This document shows positions 53,333 to 62,184 of a stretch of 64,000 bases of DNA, piece after piece. Positions within the stretch are counted from its first letter, which is position 1. Each line of letters begins with the position of its first letter. A model generated the notes under the pieces. The model was not told where the DNA came from, did not search any database, and was given only the letters and a program-made list of their open reading frames with translations. Both the position numbers and the translations under genes were made by a program. This DNA comes from Bradyrhizobium erythrophlei (lineage in GTDB: Bacteria; Pseudomonadota; Alphaproteobacteria; Rhizobiales; Xanthobacteraceae): NCBI GenBank assembly GCA_900129675.1, contig FSRD01000001.1, positions 168,501 through 232,500 on the forward strand. Direction: 5' to 3'.

Positions 53333-53947
53333 ATGAAACTCACCTTCTCCCCCGCCTCGCCCTTTGCCCGAAAAGTCCGCATCGCCGCGATCGAGACTGG
53401 GCTGATCGACAAGATCGAGTTCGTTCCGGCAACCGTGGCGCCGGGGCAGGCCAATGACGTGTATTCGCGCATCACGCCGCTGAAGAAACTGCCGGTGCTG
53501 ATCCTCGACAATGGTGACGTCATTCTCGATTCTTACGTCATAACAGAATATCTCGACGAGCTCGCCGGCGGCGGCAAGCTGATCCCGGCCTCCGGCCCGA
53601 CGCGCTGGCAGGTGAAGACCGATCATTCGCTGCTGCAGGGCATGCTCGATTCCATGCTGCTGTGCCGCTACGAAAAGATGGTGCGGCCGCAGGGATTGCA
53701 ATGGCAGGCCTGGTCGGACGATCACTGGAACCGGGCCTGGACCGGCATGGCGCGGTTCGAGAACAAGCCGGACGTGCTGTCCGGACCGTTCGACATCGTG
53801 CAGATCGGCCTCGTTTGCGTGCTCGGCTATGCCGATTTCCGCTTTGCCGATTGCGGCTGGCGCAAGGCCTATCCGAAGCTCGATGCGTTCCACCAGAAAA
53901 TGCTGGAGCGGCCATCGGTGAAAATCTCGGTGCCGCCGGCGGCGTAA
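53333..53947 (+). CDS. glutathione S-transferase family protein
   Basis: This 204-residue protein has the GST thioredoxin domain (SPASPFARKVRIAAIETGL, LKKLPVLILDNGDVILDSYVITEYL) with the glutathione-binding Asp-Ser pair in ILDSYVI and a helical C-terminal domain. It should be a cytosolic GST; the electrophile is unknown. Confidence 0.9.
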   Translation: MKLTFSPASPFARKVRIAAIETGLIDKIEFVPATVAPGQANDVYSRITPLKKLPVLILDNGDVILDSYVITEYLDELAGGGKLIPASGPTRWQVKTDHSLLQGMLDSMLLCRYEKMVRPQGLQWQAWSDDHWNRAWTGMARFENKPDVLSGPFDIVQIGLVCVLGYADFRFADCGWRKAYPKLDAFHQKMLERPSVKISVPPAA

Positions 53948-53959
53948 GCGGGAATCCCC

Positions 53960-54829
53960 ATGAGCCTCAGATTCAGCGTCGGCGATCTCACCATCCATCG
54001 CATCATCGAGCAGGAAACCACTTTCCTGCCGGCGCTGGAGATGCTGCCGGGCCTGACGCCGGAGTTGTTGGCCGAGAACCGGGCGTGGATGCAAAAGGCG
54101 GGCGCGCTCGACGCCAGCGACGTGCTGATCCTGTGCTTCCAGTCCTATGTGGTGAAGACGCCGCACCACACCATTCTGGTCGACAGCTGCATCGGCAACG
54201 ATAAGCCGCGGCCAGCTCGCCCGAAATGGAACATGAAGACCGACGACACCTATGCGCGCGCACTGGCGGCGGCGGGATTTTCGGTTGGCGATATCGACTA
54301 TGTGATGTGCACGCATCTTCATGTCGATCACGTCGGATGGAACACGCGGCTGGAGCACGGCCGCTGGGTGCCGACGTTTCCGAACGCGCGCTACGTGTTC
54401 GGCAAGACCGAGTTCGATTACTGGTCCGAGCAGAATGCGAAAGCGCCGGTGCCGCCGTTTGGAGACAGCGTGCTGCCGATCGTCGAAGCCAGCAAGGCCG
54501 AGATCGTACGCAACGATTATCAGATCGGCGATCACGCGCGCATCCTGCCGACCCCGGGCCATACGCCCGGCCATGTCGCCTTCACCTTCGGCCGGGCCAA
54601 GGACGACGCGGCGTTCGCCGGCGATCTGATGCATTCGCCGCTGCAGACGCGCTATCCCGAGATGTCGGCGAAGTTCGATGTCGATCAGGCGCAGGCCGCG
54701 GCGACGCGGCGCAGTTTTCTGGAGCGCTATTGCGACACCGACACGCTGTGCTGCACCGCGCATTTCCCCTCGCCCTCGACGGGGAAGATACGGCGGCTGG
54801 GCAACGGGTTTACCTCCGAGGCGATTTAG
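53960..54829 (+). CDS. MBL-fold metallo-hydrolase, paralog
   Basis: This 289-residue protein has the zinc motif THLHVDHVGW, a second histidine in PTPGHTPGHVAF and aspartate in AFAGDLMHSP, as well as the final histidine in CTAHFPSPSTG. It is a paralog of the protein at 49587-50435. It lies 12 bases after the GST gene, probably in one operon. Confidence 0.9.
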   Translation: MSLRFSVGDLTIHRIIEQETTFLPALEMLPGLTPELLAENRAWMQKAGALDASDVLILCFQSYVVKTPHHTILVDSCIGNDKPRPARPKWNMKTDDTYARALAAAGFSVGDIDYVMCTHLHVDHVGWNTRLEHGRWVPTFPNARYVFGKTEFDYWSEQNAKAPVPPFGDSVLPIVEASKAEIVRNDYQIGDHARILPTPGHTPGHVAFTFGRAKDDAAFAGDLMHSPLQTRYPEMSAKFDVDQAQAAATRRSFLERYCDTDTLCCTAHFPSPSTGKIRRLGNGFTSEAI

Positions 54830-54867
54830 CCTTCTTTCGGATTGAGCGCGTGCCGCTTGCTCGGTGC

Positions 54868-54990
54868 CACCTCTCCCATCGGGAGAGGTCGCAAGCCCTT
54901 GCGAGCGGGTGAGGGGTTACGGTCTATCGATGGAGCGTAACCCCTCACCCGATTTGTTGCGCAAATCGACCTCTCCCCTTGGGAGAGGTG
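54868..54990. repeat. complex intergenic repeat, CACCTCTCCC family
   Basis: The left part CCACCTCTCCCATCGGGAGAGG and the right part CCTCTCCCCTTGGGAGAGGTG are short palindromes, with GTGAGGGGTTACG and its complement CGTAACCCCTCAC between. It is a composite of inverted repeats lying between convergent genes. Confidence 0.7.
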
Positions 54991-55020
54991 TGCAGAGTGC
55001 ACGGCTCTCTCCGGCCAACC

Positions 55021-55563
55021 TCAATCAAACAAACTCGGCGTGTGGTTCACCACGGCACCCTCGATCGCCAGCATCTTCAGCTTGGTAACCACGCCGCCAT
55101 TGGCGGAGAAGCCGCCGGGCTTGCCGCCGGCCGCCAGCACGCGGTGACAGGGCACCACGATCGGGCACGGATTGCGCCCGAGCGCCTGGCCGACATCGCG
55201 CGACAGCTCGACGCCGCCGAGTTTTTTGGCGATATCGCCATAGGTCATGGTCTTGCCCGGCGGAATTTTCCGCGCGATGTCGTAGACGCCGCGGTTGAAT
55301 TTGGGAACGCCGTCGAGGTCGAGCACGACTTCGGCAAGATCGTTCGGCTTGCCCGCGAGCAGCTCGAGAATCCCGTCGATCGCGCCTTGCACTTCCGCCG
55401 TCGGCGGGGCTTCCGTGACATCGCCATTGCGCTGAAGAATGCGCTTGCGGGTCTTGTCCTCGCTGCCCATCGGCAGTTGCACGCCGGTGATGCCGCGCGC
55501 GCCCCACACGATGCCGCAAGGTCCGATCGCGGTGTCGAAGATCGCAAAATGCTGGCCGCTCAT
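55021..55563 (-). CDS. ogt: methylated-DNA--protein-cysteine methyltransferase
   Basis: This 180-residue protein is an O6-methylguanine-DNA methyltransferase: TYGDIAKKLG in the DNA-binding motif and the acceptor cysteine in IVVPCHRVL (Cys139). It directly removes methyl groups from guanine in damaged DNA and is used up in the process. The start is the ATG at 55563, with GGAG seven bases upstream; the longer frame from a TTG has no such site. Confidence 0.92.
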   Translation of the reverse strand: MSGQHFAIFDTAIGPCGIVWGARGITGVQLPMGSEDKTRKRILQRNGDVTEAPPTAEVQGAIDGILELLAGKPNDLAEVVLDLDGVPKFNRGVYDIARKIPPGKTMTYGDIAKKLGGVELSRDVGQALGRNPCPIVVPCHRVLAAGGKPGGFSANGGVVTKLKMLAIEGAVVNHTPSLFD

Positions 55564-55752
55564 GGCTGGCTCCAAATCCTGTAATTCCTTGCTGTGAGCT
55601 TGCTAACTCGCTGCAATATGGGCTTGGAAATTGTTGCTATCCACCCGAATCCTGAGGGAACTTGACGGCGTAAACAAGTTCCGATGATCTGGGGTCGTCG
55701 CAGCGCCATTCAATGGCACCAGCCCCACCTCGCCTCACCCCACGAGCCCCCG

Positions 55753-56565
55753 ATGCAAACGCTTCACATCAACGGATACGACATGGCCTATCTCGAGGTC
55801 GGCGAGGGGCCGCCGCTGGTATGCGTGCATGGTTCGCTGTGCGACTTCCGGATCTGGTCGGCGGTGCTGGGACCGCTATCGAAACAGCGTCGCGTGATCG
55901 CGGTCAGCTTGAGGCACTTCTTTCCCGATCGCTGGGACGGCGTCGGTGACACCTATTCGATCGCCCAGCATGTCGACGACGTCATCGCCTTCGTCGAGAA
56001 GCTGGATACAAGGCCGGTCGATCTGATGGGCCATTCCCGCGGCGGGCACATTGCGTTTCGGGTCGCGCAGCGCCGGCCTGATTTATTGCGGAAACTGATC
56101 CTCGCCGAGCCCGGCGGCGAACTCGACGCCACGCTCGATCCGGCCTTCAAGCCCGGGCCCTCTCCGTTGGCGGAAAGGATCGCAGCCGCGGCCGGGAAGA
56201 TTGCGGCCGGTGACGTCGAGGGTGGCCTGACGCTGTTTTTCGACGCCATCGAAGGCCCCGGTGCGTGGGGGCGCCTGCCGGCGACGCCGAAGCAGCAGCT
56301 ACGCGACAACGCCACCACCCTGATCGGCCAGACCCGGGACAAGCGTCCACCGTTTTCCAAAGCCGATGCGGAGGCGATCAAGACGCCGACGCTGTTCATC
56401 GGCGGCGCCAACACCAAGGGCGCATTGGCGCAGGTGCTGCATACGCTGGTGGCGCATGTGAAGGGCGCGCGAACCGAGATGATCCCGGGCACCGCGCATC
56501 CGATGTTCGAACAGGCGCCGCAAAGATATTGCGAGATCGTGCTCGATTTCCTGGCCGGGGCGTGA
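55753..56565 (+). CDS. alpha/beta hydrolase
   Basis: This 270-residue hydrolase has VCVHGSLCDFRIW, LRHFFPDRWDG, nucleophile elbow GHSRGG in DLMGHSRGGHIAFRVAQ, an acid-side segment TLFIGGANTKG and a late histidine in PGTAHPMFEQAP. The substrate is unknown. A tandem copy follows 4 bases later but is frameshifted (56570-57383). Confidence 0.88.
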   Translation: MQTLHINGYDMAYLEVGEGPPLVCVHGSLCDFRIWSAVLGPLSKQRRVIAVSLRHFFPDRWDGVGDTYSIAQHVDDVIAFVEKLDTRPVDLMGHSRGGHIAFRVAQRRPDLLRKLILAEPGGELDATLDPAFKPGPSPLAERIAAAAGKIAAGDVEGGLTLFFDAIEGPGAWGRLPATPKQQLRDNATTLIGQTRDKRPPFSKADAEAIKTPTLFIGGANTKGALAQVLHTLVAHVKGARTEMIPGTAHPMFEQAPQRYCEIVLDFLAGA

Positions 56566-56569
56566 ACCG

Positions 56570-57383
56570 ATGCAAACGCTGCGCGTCAACGGTTACGACA
56601 TGGCCTATCTCGAAGTCGGAGAGGGCCCGCCGCTGGTCTGCGTGCACGGTACGCTCGGTGATTTCCGCACATGGTACGCGGTGCTGGGGCCGCTGGCGCA
56701 CCAGCATCGCGTGATCTCGTTCAGCCTGCGGCATTTCTTTCCCGAACACTGGGACGGCGCCGGCAGCGATTACCTGATGTCGCAGCATGTCGCCGACGTC
56801 ATCGCGTTCATCGAGCAGATCGAGCCCAGGCCGGTCGACCTGATGGGCCATTCGCGCGGCGGCCACATCGCCTTCCGCGTCGCGCAAGCGCGGCCTGACC
56901 TGCTGCGACGGGTCGTGCTGGCCCGAACCCGGCGGCGACCTCGACGCGTCGCTGACCCCAGCGGCCCCCGCTTCAGGGACGCCCTCGCTCGCGGTTCGGG
57001 TCGCGGCCTCAGTCAAGAAAGTCGCTTCCGGCGATATTGAAGGCGCGTTGATGAACTTCGTCGACGCGATCGACGGCGACGGCGCGTGGGCCCGCCTGCC
57101 CACTGCCGCCAAGCAACAGCTGCGCGACAATATCTTCACGCTGCTCGGCCAGGTCGGCGAGAAGCGCAGGCCGTTCGCCAGGAGCGAGGCGGAATCGATC
57201 ACGACGCCGATGCTGTTGATCGGCGGTGGCGACACTGAAGGCACGCTGTCCCTGATATGGCGGGTGTTGGCCGAACATATTCCGGGCGCAAAGACTGCGG
57301 TCATCCCCGGCGCCCGCCACTGGATGTTCGAACAGGCGCCGCAGGAGTTTTCGAAGGCCGTGCTGGCGTTTCTGGCAGGCTGA
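56570..57383 (+). pseudogene. tandem alpha/beta hydrolase copy, frameshifted
   Basis: The frame MQTLRVNGYDMAYLEVGEGP is nearly identical in layout to the upstream hydrolase and keeps GHSRGG. Near 56921-56925 one extra C breaks it: the paralog has LAEPGGELD where here the frame reads LARTRRRPRR. The correct continuation runs in the next frame through FVDAIDGDGAWARLP to the stop at 57383, with LLIGGGDTEG and PGARHWMFEQAPQ. One base lost would restore a full-length enzyme. Confidence 0.82.
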
Positions 57384-57403
57384 ATTCGCTCTCGTCGATT
57401 TGG

Positions 57404-57540
57404 TTACCTCGCCCGGCTTGCGGCCCGCTTGCGGGGGATCCGCCAGTGGCGATTTCGCACCGCGACGTTGAGCCGGTTCCAGACATTGATGTCGGCGATG
57501 GCGAGGATCGAGGCTGCGAGTTCCTGCTCATCCAAATGCG
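57404..57540 (-). pseudogene. C-terminal fragment of an AhpD-family gene
   Basis: The minus strand reads EQELAASILAIADINVWNRL and then NVAVRNRH..., ending in a stop complement at 57404-57406. This matches the C-terminus of carboxymuconolactone decarboxylase/alkylhydroperoxidase-like proteins. Only about 45 codons remain, without a start. Confidence 0.5.
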
Positions 57541-57582
57541 GCTCTCCCCCTTGACCCAGCCATCTCGGATCAGCTATCTAGT

Positions 57583-57602
57583 GAATACGGAATTCCGTAT
57601 TC
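57583..57602. promoter_or_regulatory. 20-bp palindromic operator for GntR-type regulator
   Basis: GAATACGGAATTCCGTATTC is a perfect palindrome ending 16 bases before the start codon of the GntR-type gene. Many FCD-type GntR regulators repress themselves through such sites. Confidence 0.65.
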
Positions 57603-57618
57603 TATATTGGGCACTGGC

Positions 57619-58293
57619 ATGATCCCGTTAGACCCACTCCCCAATCTGATCGACCAGGTCTATGCGCGGATCCTGGAGGCGATCATCGACCGCACGCTGC
57701 CGCCGGGGCAGCGCATCCGGCAGAACGAGTTGGCCGAGAAACTCGGGGTGTCGCGTCAGCCGGTTTCCCACGCGCTGCATTTGCTGCACCGGCAGGGCCT
57801 CGTCGCCGAAAGCGGCCGGCGCGGCTTTGAGGTCACCCAGCTCGATCCGCAGCGCATCCGTGAACTCTACGAAGTCCGCGGCGCGATCGACGCGCTGGCC
57901 GCGCGGCTCGCCGCGCAGAGGGCCAAGACCGACGCGGCCGGCCGTGCGCAGCTCGAGGCCGCACTGCAGGCCGGGCGCGCCATCGACAAGGATACACCGC
58001 TGGCGCGGCTGATCGCGCTCGACGTCGATTTTCACAGCACGATCTACCGGCTGTCAGGCAATCCCGCGATCGAGGAAATGATCGCGCCGCAATGGCCGCA
58101 CATGCGCCGCTCGATGGCGACGGTGCTGGCCGAACTCGATTATCGCGAGCGCGCCTGGGCCGAGCACAAGGCAATCGCTGCGCATATCTTTGCGGGCAAT
58201 GCACAGGCGGCGGAGGCCGCGGCGTTGGCGCATGCGCAGACTGCCGGACGACTGACGGAAGAGAGACTCAGGGCGACCGACAAGGCGGCGTGA
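57619..58293 (+). CDS. GntR family regulator (FadR/FCD type)
   Basis: This 224-residue regulator has an N-terminal winged helix (YARILEAIIDRTLPPGQRIR and LAEKLGVSRQPVSHALHLL) and a helical FCD effector domain (LYEVRGAIDALAARLAA, VDFHSTIYRLSGN) with metal-binding-type residues in DFHSTI and EHKAIAAHIF. The ATG at 57619 is chosen over a TTG four codons upstream. The PhyH-family dioxygenase downstream is the likely target. Confidence 0.9.
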   Translation: MIPLDPLPNLIDQVYARILEAIIDRTLPPGQRIRQNELAEKLGVSRQPVSHALHLLHRQGLVAESGRRGFEVTQLDPQRIRELYEVRGAIDALAARLAAQRAKTDAAGRAQLEAALQAGRAIDKDTPLARLIALDVDFHSTIYRLSGNPAIEEMIAPQWPHMRRSMATVLAELDYRERAWAEHKAIAAHIFAGNAQAAEAAALAHAQTAGRLTEERLRATDKAA

Positions 58294-58303
58294 ATGAAAC
58301 GCT

Positions 58304-58382
58304 GTCATTCCGGGATGGTGCGCCAGCACCAGACCCGGAATCTCGAGATTCCGGATTCGCGCTTTGCGCGCTCCGGAATGAC
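58304..58382. repeat. intergenic inverted repeat, GTCATTCCGG family
   Basis: GTCATTCCGG on the left and CCGGAATGAC on the right bound a hairpin-rich repeat with internal GAATCTCGAGATTC. It lies between the GntR-type and dioxygenase genes. Confidence 0.75.
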
Positions 58383-58408
58383 AAAAAATGAACAACAGGA
58401 GGAAAGCC

Positions 58409-59209
58409 ATGAAACTGACCCAGCAGCAGATCGACACTTTCAACCGCGAAGGCTGGCTGTTTCTGCCTGAGCTGTTCAGCCAGGAGGAAGTCGATTATCT
58501 CGCGCGCGAGGCCGTCGGCATCTATGACGCCGATCGCCCCGAGGTGTGGCGCGAAAAGAGCGGCGCGCCGCGCACCGCCTTTGCAGCCCATCTCTACAAC
58601 GAAGCGTTCGGCGCGCTCGGCGCGCATCCGCGCATGATCGAACCGGTGGAGCAGATCTTTGGCGAAAAGGTCTACATGCACCAGTACAAGATCAACGCCA
58701 AATCCGCCTTCACCGGCGACGTCTGGCAGTGGCATCAGGATTACGGCACCTGGAAGCGCGATGACGGCATGCCGGAGCCGCGCGCGATGAACATCGCGAT
58801 CTTCCTCGACGAGGTGATGCCGATCAACGGCCCCTTGATGCTGGTGCCGAAGAGCCAGCAAGCCGGCGATCTCAAGGCCGCGCACGATCTGGAAACGACC
58901 TCATATCCGCTTTGGACGCTGGACGAGGAGACCGTGACGCGGCTGGTGAAGGAAGGCGGCATCGTCGCACCCACCGGCAAGGCCGGCGGCATGCTGATGT
59001 TCCACGGCAATCTGGTGCATGGCTCGGCCGGCAACATCACGCCCTATCCGCGCAAGATCGTCTATCTGACGCTGAACGCGGTCTCGAACTACATCCGCAC
59101 CCCGACGCGGCCGGAATACATCGCCCATCGCGATTTCACGCCGATCCAGACCGTGGCTGACGACGCGCTGCTGCGGTTGGCGCGTGCGCATCGCCAGGCG
59201 GCGGAGTAG
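58409..59209 (+). CDS. phytanoyl-CoA dioxygenase family protein
   Basis: This 266-residue enzyme is a non-heme iron, 2-oxoglutarate-dependent dioxygenase of the PhyH group: the facial-triad His109 and Asp111 in WQWHQDYGTW, the distal His204 in FHGNLVHGSAGN and the 2-oxoglutarate-binding arginine in TPYPRKIVYL. The substrate is unknown. The start is the ATG at 58409 behind AGGAGG. It is probably controlled by the GntR-type protein upstream. Confidence 0.9.
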   Translation: MKLTQQQIDTFNREGWLFLPELFSQEEVDYLAREAVGIYDADRPEVWREKSGAPRTAFAAHLYNEAFGALGAHPRMIEPVEQIFGEKVYMHQYKINAKSAFTGDVWQWHQDYGTWKRDDGMPEPRAMNIAIFLDEVMPINGPLMLVPKSQQAGDLKAAHDLETTSYPLWTLDEETVTRLVKEGGIVAPTGKAGGMLMFHGNLVHGSAGNITPYPRKIVYLTLNAVSNYIRTPTRPEYIAHRDFTPIQTVADDALLRLARAHRQAAE

Positions 59210-59235
59210 CATAGCCGCTTGGATACCAAATGCGT

Positions 59236-59325
59236 CGTCATGCCCGGGCTTGTCCCGGGCATCCACGTCTTAACGGTATCGCGGCGACAAAGAGGTGGAT
59301 GGCCGGGACAAGCCCGGCCATGACG
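59236..59325. repeat. intergenic inverted repeat, CGTCATGCCCGGGC family
   Basis: CGTCATGCCCGGGCTTGTCC on the left is matched by GGACAAGCCCGGCCATGACG on the right. Same family as 53147. Confidence 0.85.
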
Positions 59326-59377
59326 GAATAAAGTGCCCACCGCTTTCGCAACAAATTCATTCCCCGGATCCTTCCCC

Positions 59378-60724
59378 ATGAACCTTTCCCACCTCCTCAA
59401 CGCCCGCAGAGCATCCGGCAAACCGGTTCGCGTCGCCCTGATCGGGGCCGGAAAATTCGGCTCGATGTTCCTGTCGCAGGTGCCGCATACGCCGGGGCTC
59501 GAGGTGCCTGTCATCATCGACCTCGACCGCGACCGCGCCCGCGAAGCGTGCCGCACGGTCGGCTGGGACGAGGCACGGATCGCCGCCACCGCCTTCACCG
59601 ACGACGGCGCGCGCGCGATCGCGGGCGGCGCGATGGACGTGGTGGTCGAAGCCACCGGCAATCCCGCGGTCGGCATCCGGCATGCGCGGGCGGCGATTGC
59701 GGCGGGCAAGCATGTCGTGATGGTCAATGTCGAGGCCGACGTGCTGGCGGGGCCGCTGCTGGCGGCGGAAGCGCGTAAAGCGGGGGTGGTCTATTCGCTG
59801 GCCTATGGCGATCAGCCGGCGCTGACCGCGGAGATGGTCGATTGGGCGCGCGCTACGGGATTCCGGGTCGTGGCCGCTGGTAAAGGAACAAAGTATCTGC
59901 CGGCCTATCATGACGTGACGCCGGACGGCGTCTGGGGCCATTACGGCCTGACCGCAGGCGAAGCGCAATCGGCGGGCATGAACCCGCAGATGTTCAACTC
60001 GTTTCTCGACGGCACCAAATCCGCGATCGAAATGGCGGCGATCGCCAACGCTTGCCTGCTCGACGTCCCCACCGACGGGTTGCTGTTTCCGCCCTGCGGC
60101 GTCGACGATTTGCCGCATGTGATGCGGCCGCGCGACAAAGGCGGCGTGCTGGAGAAATCCGGCGTGGTCGAGGTCGTGTCGTCGCTGGAGCGCGACGGCC
60201 GCCCGGTATTCCGCGACCTGCGCTGGGGCGTCTACGTCGTGCTGGAGGCGCCGAACGATTATGCCGCCGATTGTTTCAGGCAATACGGCCTGAAGACCGA
60301 CGCATCGGGGCGGTATGCGGCGATGTACAAGCCCTATCATCTGATCGGGCTCGAACTGAACATCTCGATTTTGTCGGCCGCACTGCGCAACGAGCCGACC
60401 GGCCAGCCGCAAGGTTTTCGCGGCGACGTCGCAGCCGTGGCCAAACGCGATTTGCGCGCCGGCGAAATGCTCGACGGCGAAGGCGGCTACACGGTGTGGG
60501 GCAAGCTGATGCCGGCGGCCGCGAGCCTTGCCGCCGGCGCGCTGCCGATTGGCCTCGCGCATCGCGTCAAGCTGAAGAACAATGTCGCCCACGGCGCCGT
60601 GGTGCGCTGGAGCGATGTCGAAGTCGACGCCAACAATGACACCATCAAGACCCGCAAGGCGATGGAAGCGGCGTTCGGCGGCGCCGATAGCGTTTTCGAG
60701 CGAAGTGGGCGCCGGTTCGCGTAA
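59378..60724 (+). CDS. homoserine-dehydrogenase-like protein with SAF domain
   Basis: This 448-residue protein has an N-terminal NAD-binding fold (VRVALIGAGKFGSMFLSQ, VVVEATGNPAVGIRHA), a middle catalytic-like domain and a C-terminal SAF-type beta-clip domain (AVAKRDLRAGEMLDGEGGYTVWG). The layout matches the SAF-domain oxidoreductases annotated as homoserine-dehydrogenase-like or FlgA-like. The product and substrate are unknown. The start is the ATG at 59378. Confidence 0.87.
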   Translation: MNLSHLLNARRASGKPVRVALIGAGKFGSMFLSQVPHTPGLEVPVIIDLDRDRAREACRTVGWDEARIAATAFTDDGARAIAGGAMDVVVEATGNPAVGIRHARAAIAAGKHVVMVNVEADVLAGPLLAAEARKAGVVYSLAYGDQPALTAEMVDWARATGFRVVAAGKGTKYLPAYHDVTPDGVWGHYGLTAGEAQSAGMNPQMFNSFLDGTKSAIEMAAIANACLLDVPTDGLLFPPCGVDDLPHVMRPRDKGGVLEKSGVVEVVSSLERDGRPVFRDLRWGVYVVLEAPNDYAADCFRQYGLKTDASGRYAAMYKPYHLIGLELNISILSAALRNEPTGQPQGFRGDVAAVAKRDLRAGEMLDGEGGYTVWGKLMPAAASLAAGALPIGLAHRVKLKNNVAHGAVVRWSDVEVDANNDTIKTRKAMEAAFGGADSVFERSGRRFA

Positions 60725-60747
60725 AGAAAACGCGCCAGAACAAAAGT

Positions 60748-60786
60748 TTAGAGTCCGGTTCTGATTTTTCAGAACCCGGACTCTAA
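60748..60786. repeat. inverted repeat between convergent genes
   Basis: TTAGAGTCCGGTTCTGA, a TTTT loop and an almost exact complement form a strong hairpin between the SAF-domain gene and the minus-strand reductase, overlapping the latter's stop codon. It may act as a bidirectional terminator; it also resembles dispersed rhizobial repeats. Confidence 0.65.
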
Positions 60787-61868
60787 GGCAGCAATCGCAG
60801 CGTCCGTGCCTGGCTGAACCATTTCTGGAACATTGCTTCGGTATCCATCATTTCGGTGAAACCGGCCTGATTGATCTTCACCGTCGAGACGATCGAGGGC
60901 GGACCCGACTGGTTCTGGCCATAGCGCATGCTGTAGTCGGCATATTGAAACGACAGGCCGACGAACGTCTCCAGGTCCGGTGAGATCAGATTGTGCCTGC
61001 GCCGCAGCTCATCCCACGGCGCGATCCATGCGGGATATTGCTGCGCCAGCGAGAGCGGCACGGCATCGCCCGGCTTCATGCCAAGCGCATCGGCAATGGC
61101 CGGCCAGATATTCTCCCAGGTGAAGACGTCGCCATTGGTGACGTTGAAGGCCTGGTTGCGCGCAGCGTCGGCTTCCCCGGACCAGGCGATCGCGCGCGCC
61201 AGCAGATCGACGTCGACCGCCTGCGACACCCGCGCGGCGCCGCCGGGATAATCGAGCGCCCTGCCCTGCTCGCGCAGCATCGCGGCGTAGACGCCGAGCG
61301 GCGGGATCAGGTCCATGGCGCCGCCCATCGCAAGGCCTATGATCAGGACCGGGCGCAGAATGCTCCAGTGCCAGGCCTTGCCCTGCTGCAATTCGCGCAG
61401 AAAATTCTCTTGCGCCCAGTAAAAGTTCGGCTGCTCGTACATTTCCGAGCGGCCTTCGCGCGCCGGCACAATGAGCGGGCGGACGTGAACGCCGTAGGCT
61501 TTGGTGCCCTGCAGCAGCGCGACGTGCCTGAGCTGCGGCGCGGCCGGCTCGAGCGCGGCCATCAGGTTGCGCAGCATCAGGTCGTTGGTGCGTATCTGGT
61601 TCGGATCGCGCCAGCCGTCGATCAGGTTCGGCGCCTCATATAGCGCGGCATAGATCAGATGCGTTGTGCCCTGCAGTTCCGCCGCGGCGCAGGCGCATTG
61701 CGCCGCAACGGTGAGGTCGATCGGCACATGGCGCGCGCCATGGAGCTCGCGCGGCTTGCGCCGCGACAGCGCGACCACCTCGCATCCGCCCAATGCACCG
61801 AAGTGCCGCAAGGCGGCATTTCCCACCAGCCCCGTTGCGCCCGCGACCACGACTTTCTTGCCCGCCAT
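60783..61868 (-). CDS. PRISE-like NAD-dependent epimerase/reductase
   Basis: This 361-residue SDR-extended protein has the cofactor motif VVVAGATGLVGNAALRHF, LQGTKAYGVHV and PNFYWAQENFLREL, where the catalytic tyrosine is followed by A-Q-E rather than the usual lysine spacing, as in the progesterone 5-beta-reductase/iridoid synthase-like (PRISE) family. It should reduce an enone-like substrate with NAD(P)H; the natural substrate is unknown. The start is the ATG at 61868 behind GCGGAG. Confidence 0.87.
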   Translation of the reverse strand: MAGKKVVVAGATGLVGNAALRHFGALGGCEVVALSRRKPRELHGARHVPIDLTVAAQCACAAAELQGTTHLIYAALYEAPNLIDGWRDPNQIRTNDLMLRNLMAALEPAAPQLRHVALLQGTKAYGVHVRPLIVPAREGRSEMYEQPNFYWAQENFLRELQQGKAWHWSILRPVLIIGLAMGGAMDLIPPLGVYAAMLREQGRALDYPGGAARVSQAVDVDLLARAIAWSGEADAARNQAFNVTNGDVFTWENIWPAIADALGMKPGDAVPLSLAQQYPAWIAPWDELRRRHNLISPDLETFVGLSFQYADYSMRYGQNQSGPPSIVSTVKINQAGFTEMMDTEAMFQKWFSQARTLRLLP

Positions 61869-62184
61869 TTCCAACTCCGCTGCGATGACCTGCCCTACGT
61901 AGCAAATGGCAGCCGGCGCCGCAGCGGGCCGTTTAGACTTTCGTCAGACGGACCAGGCCTGGCAGCCCTCTTCGCAACTGCAATGGAAGCACAACGCTTG
62001 ATTATCAGCGGTCGATTGTTCATCCTGCCCGCGGACGTACAAATCTCTGAATTGATTGCGTCCAAAACCACGAGCCTTTGAAGGCCAAAACCTTCATCAA
62101 CAACTTAACGTCGTCCGTCGGCGAACAAAAAACGGCATCAAGATCGTTGTCCCTCGTCGAGGTATCGGCACACAGGGGAAGCGC
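61869..62184. other. intergenic stretch, nothing recognised
   Basis: This divergent gap of about 316 bases lies between the PRISE-like gene and the TRAP solute-binding gene. I see no gene or named repeat in it. Confidence 0.4.

Noticed and set aside
53168..54763. A 531-codon open frame on the minus strand
   Set aside because: It is antisense to the GST and second MBL-fold genes, both with clear motifs.
59357..60592. A 411-codon open frame on the minus strand
   Set aside because: It lies opposite the SAF-domain oxidoreductase gene and has no motif of its own.
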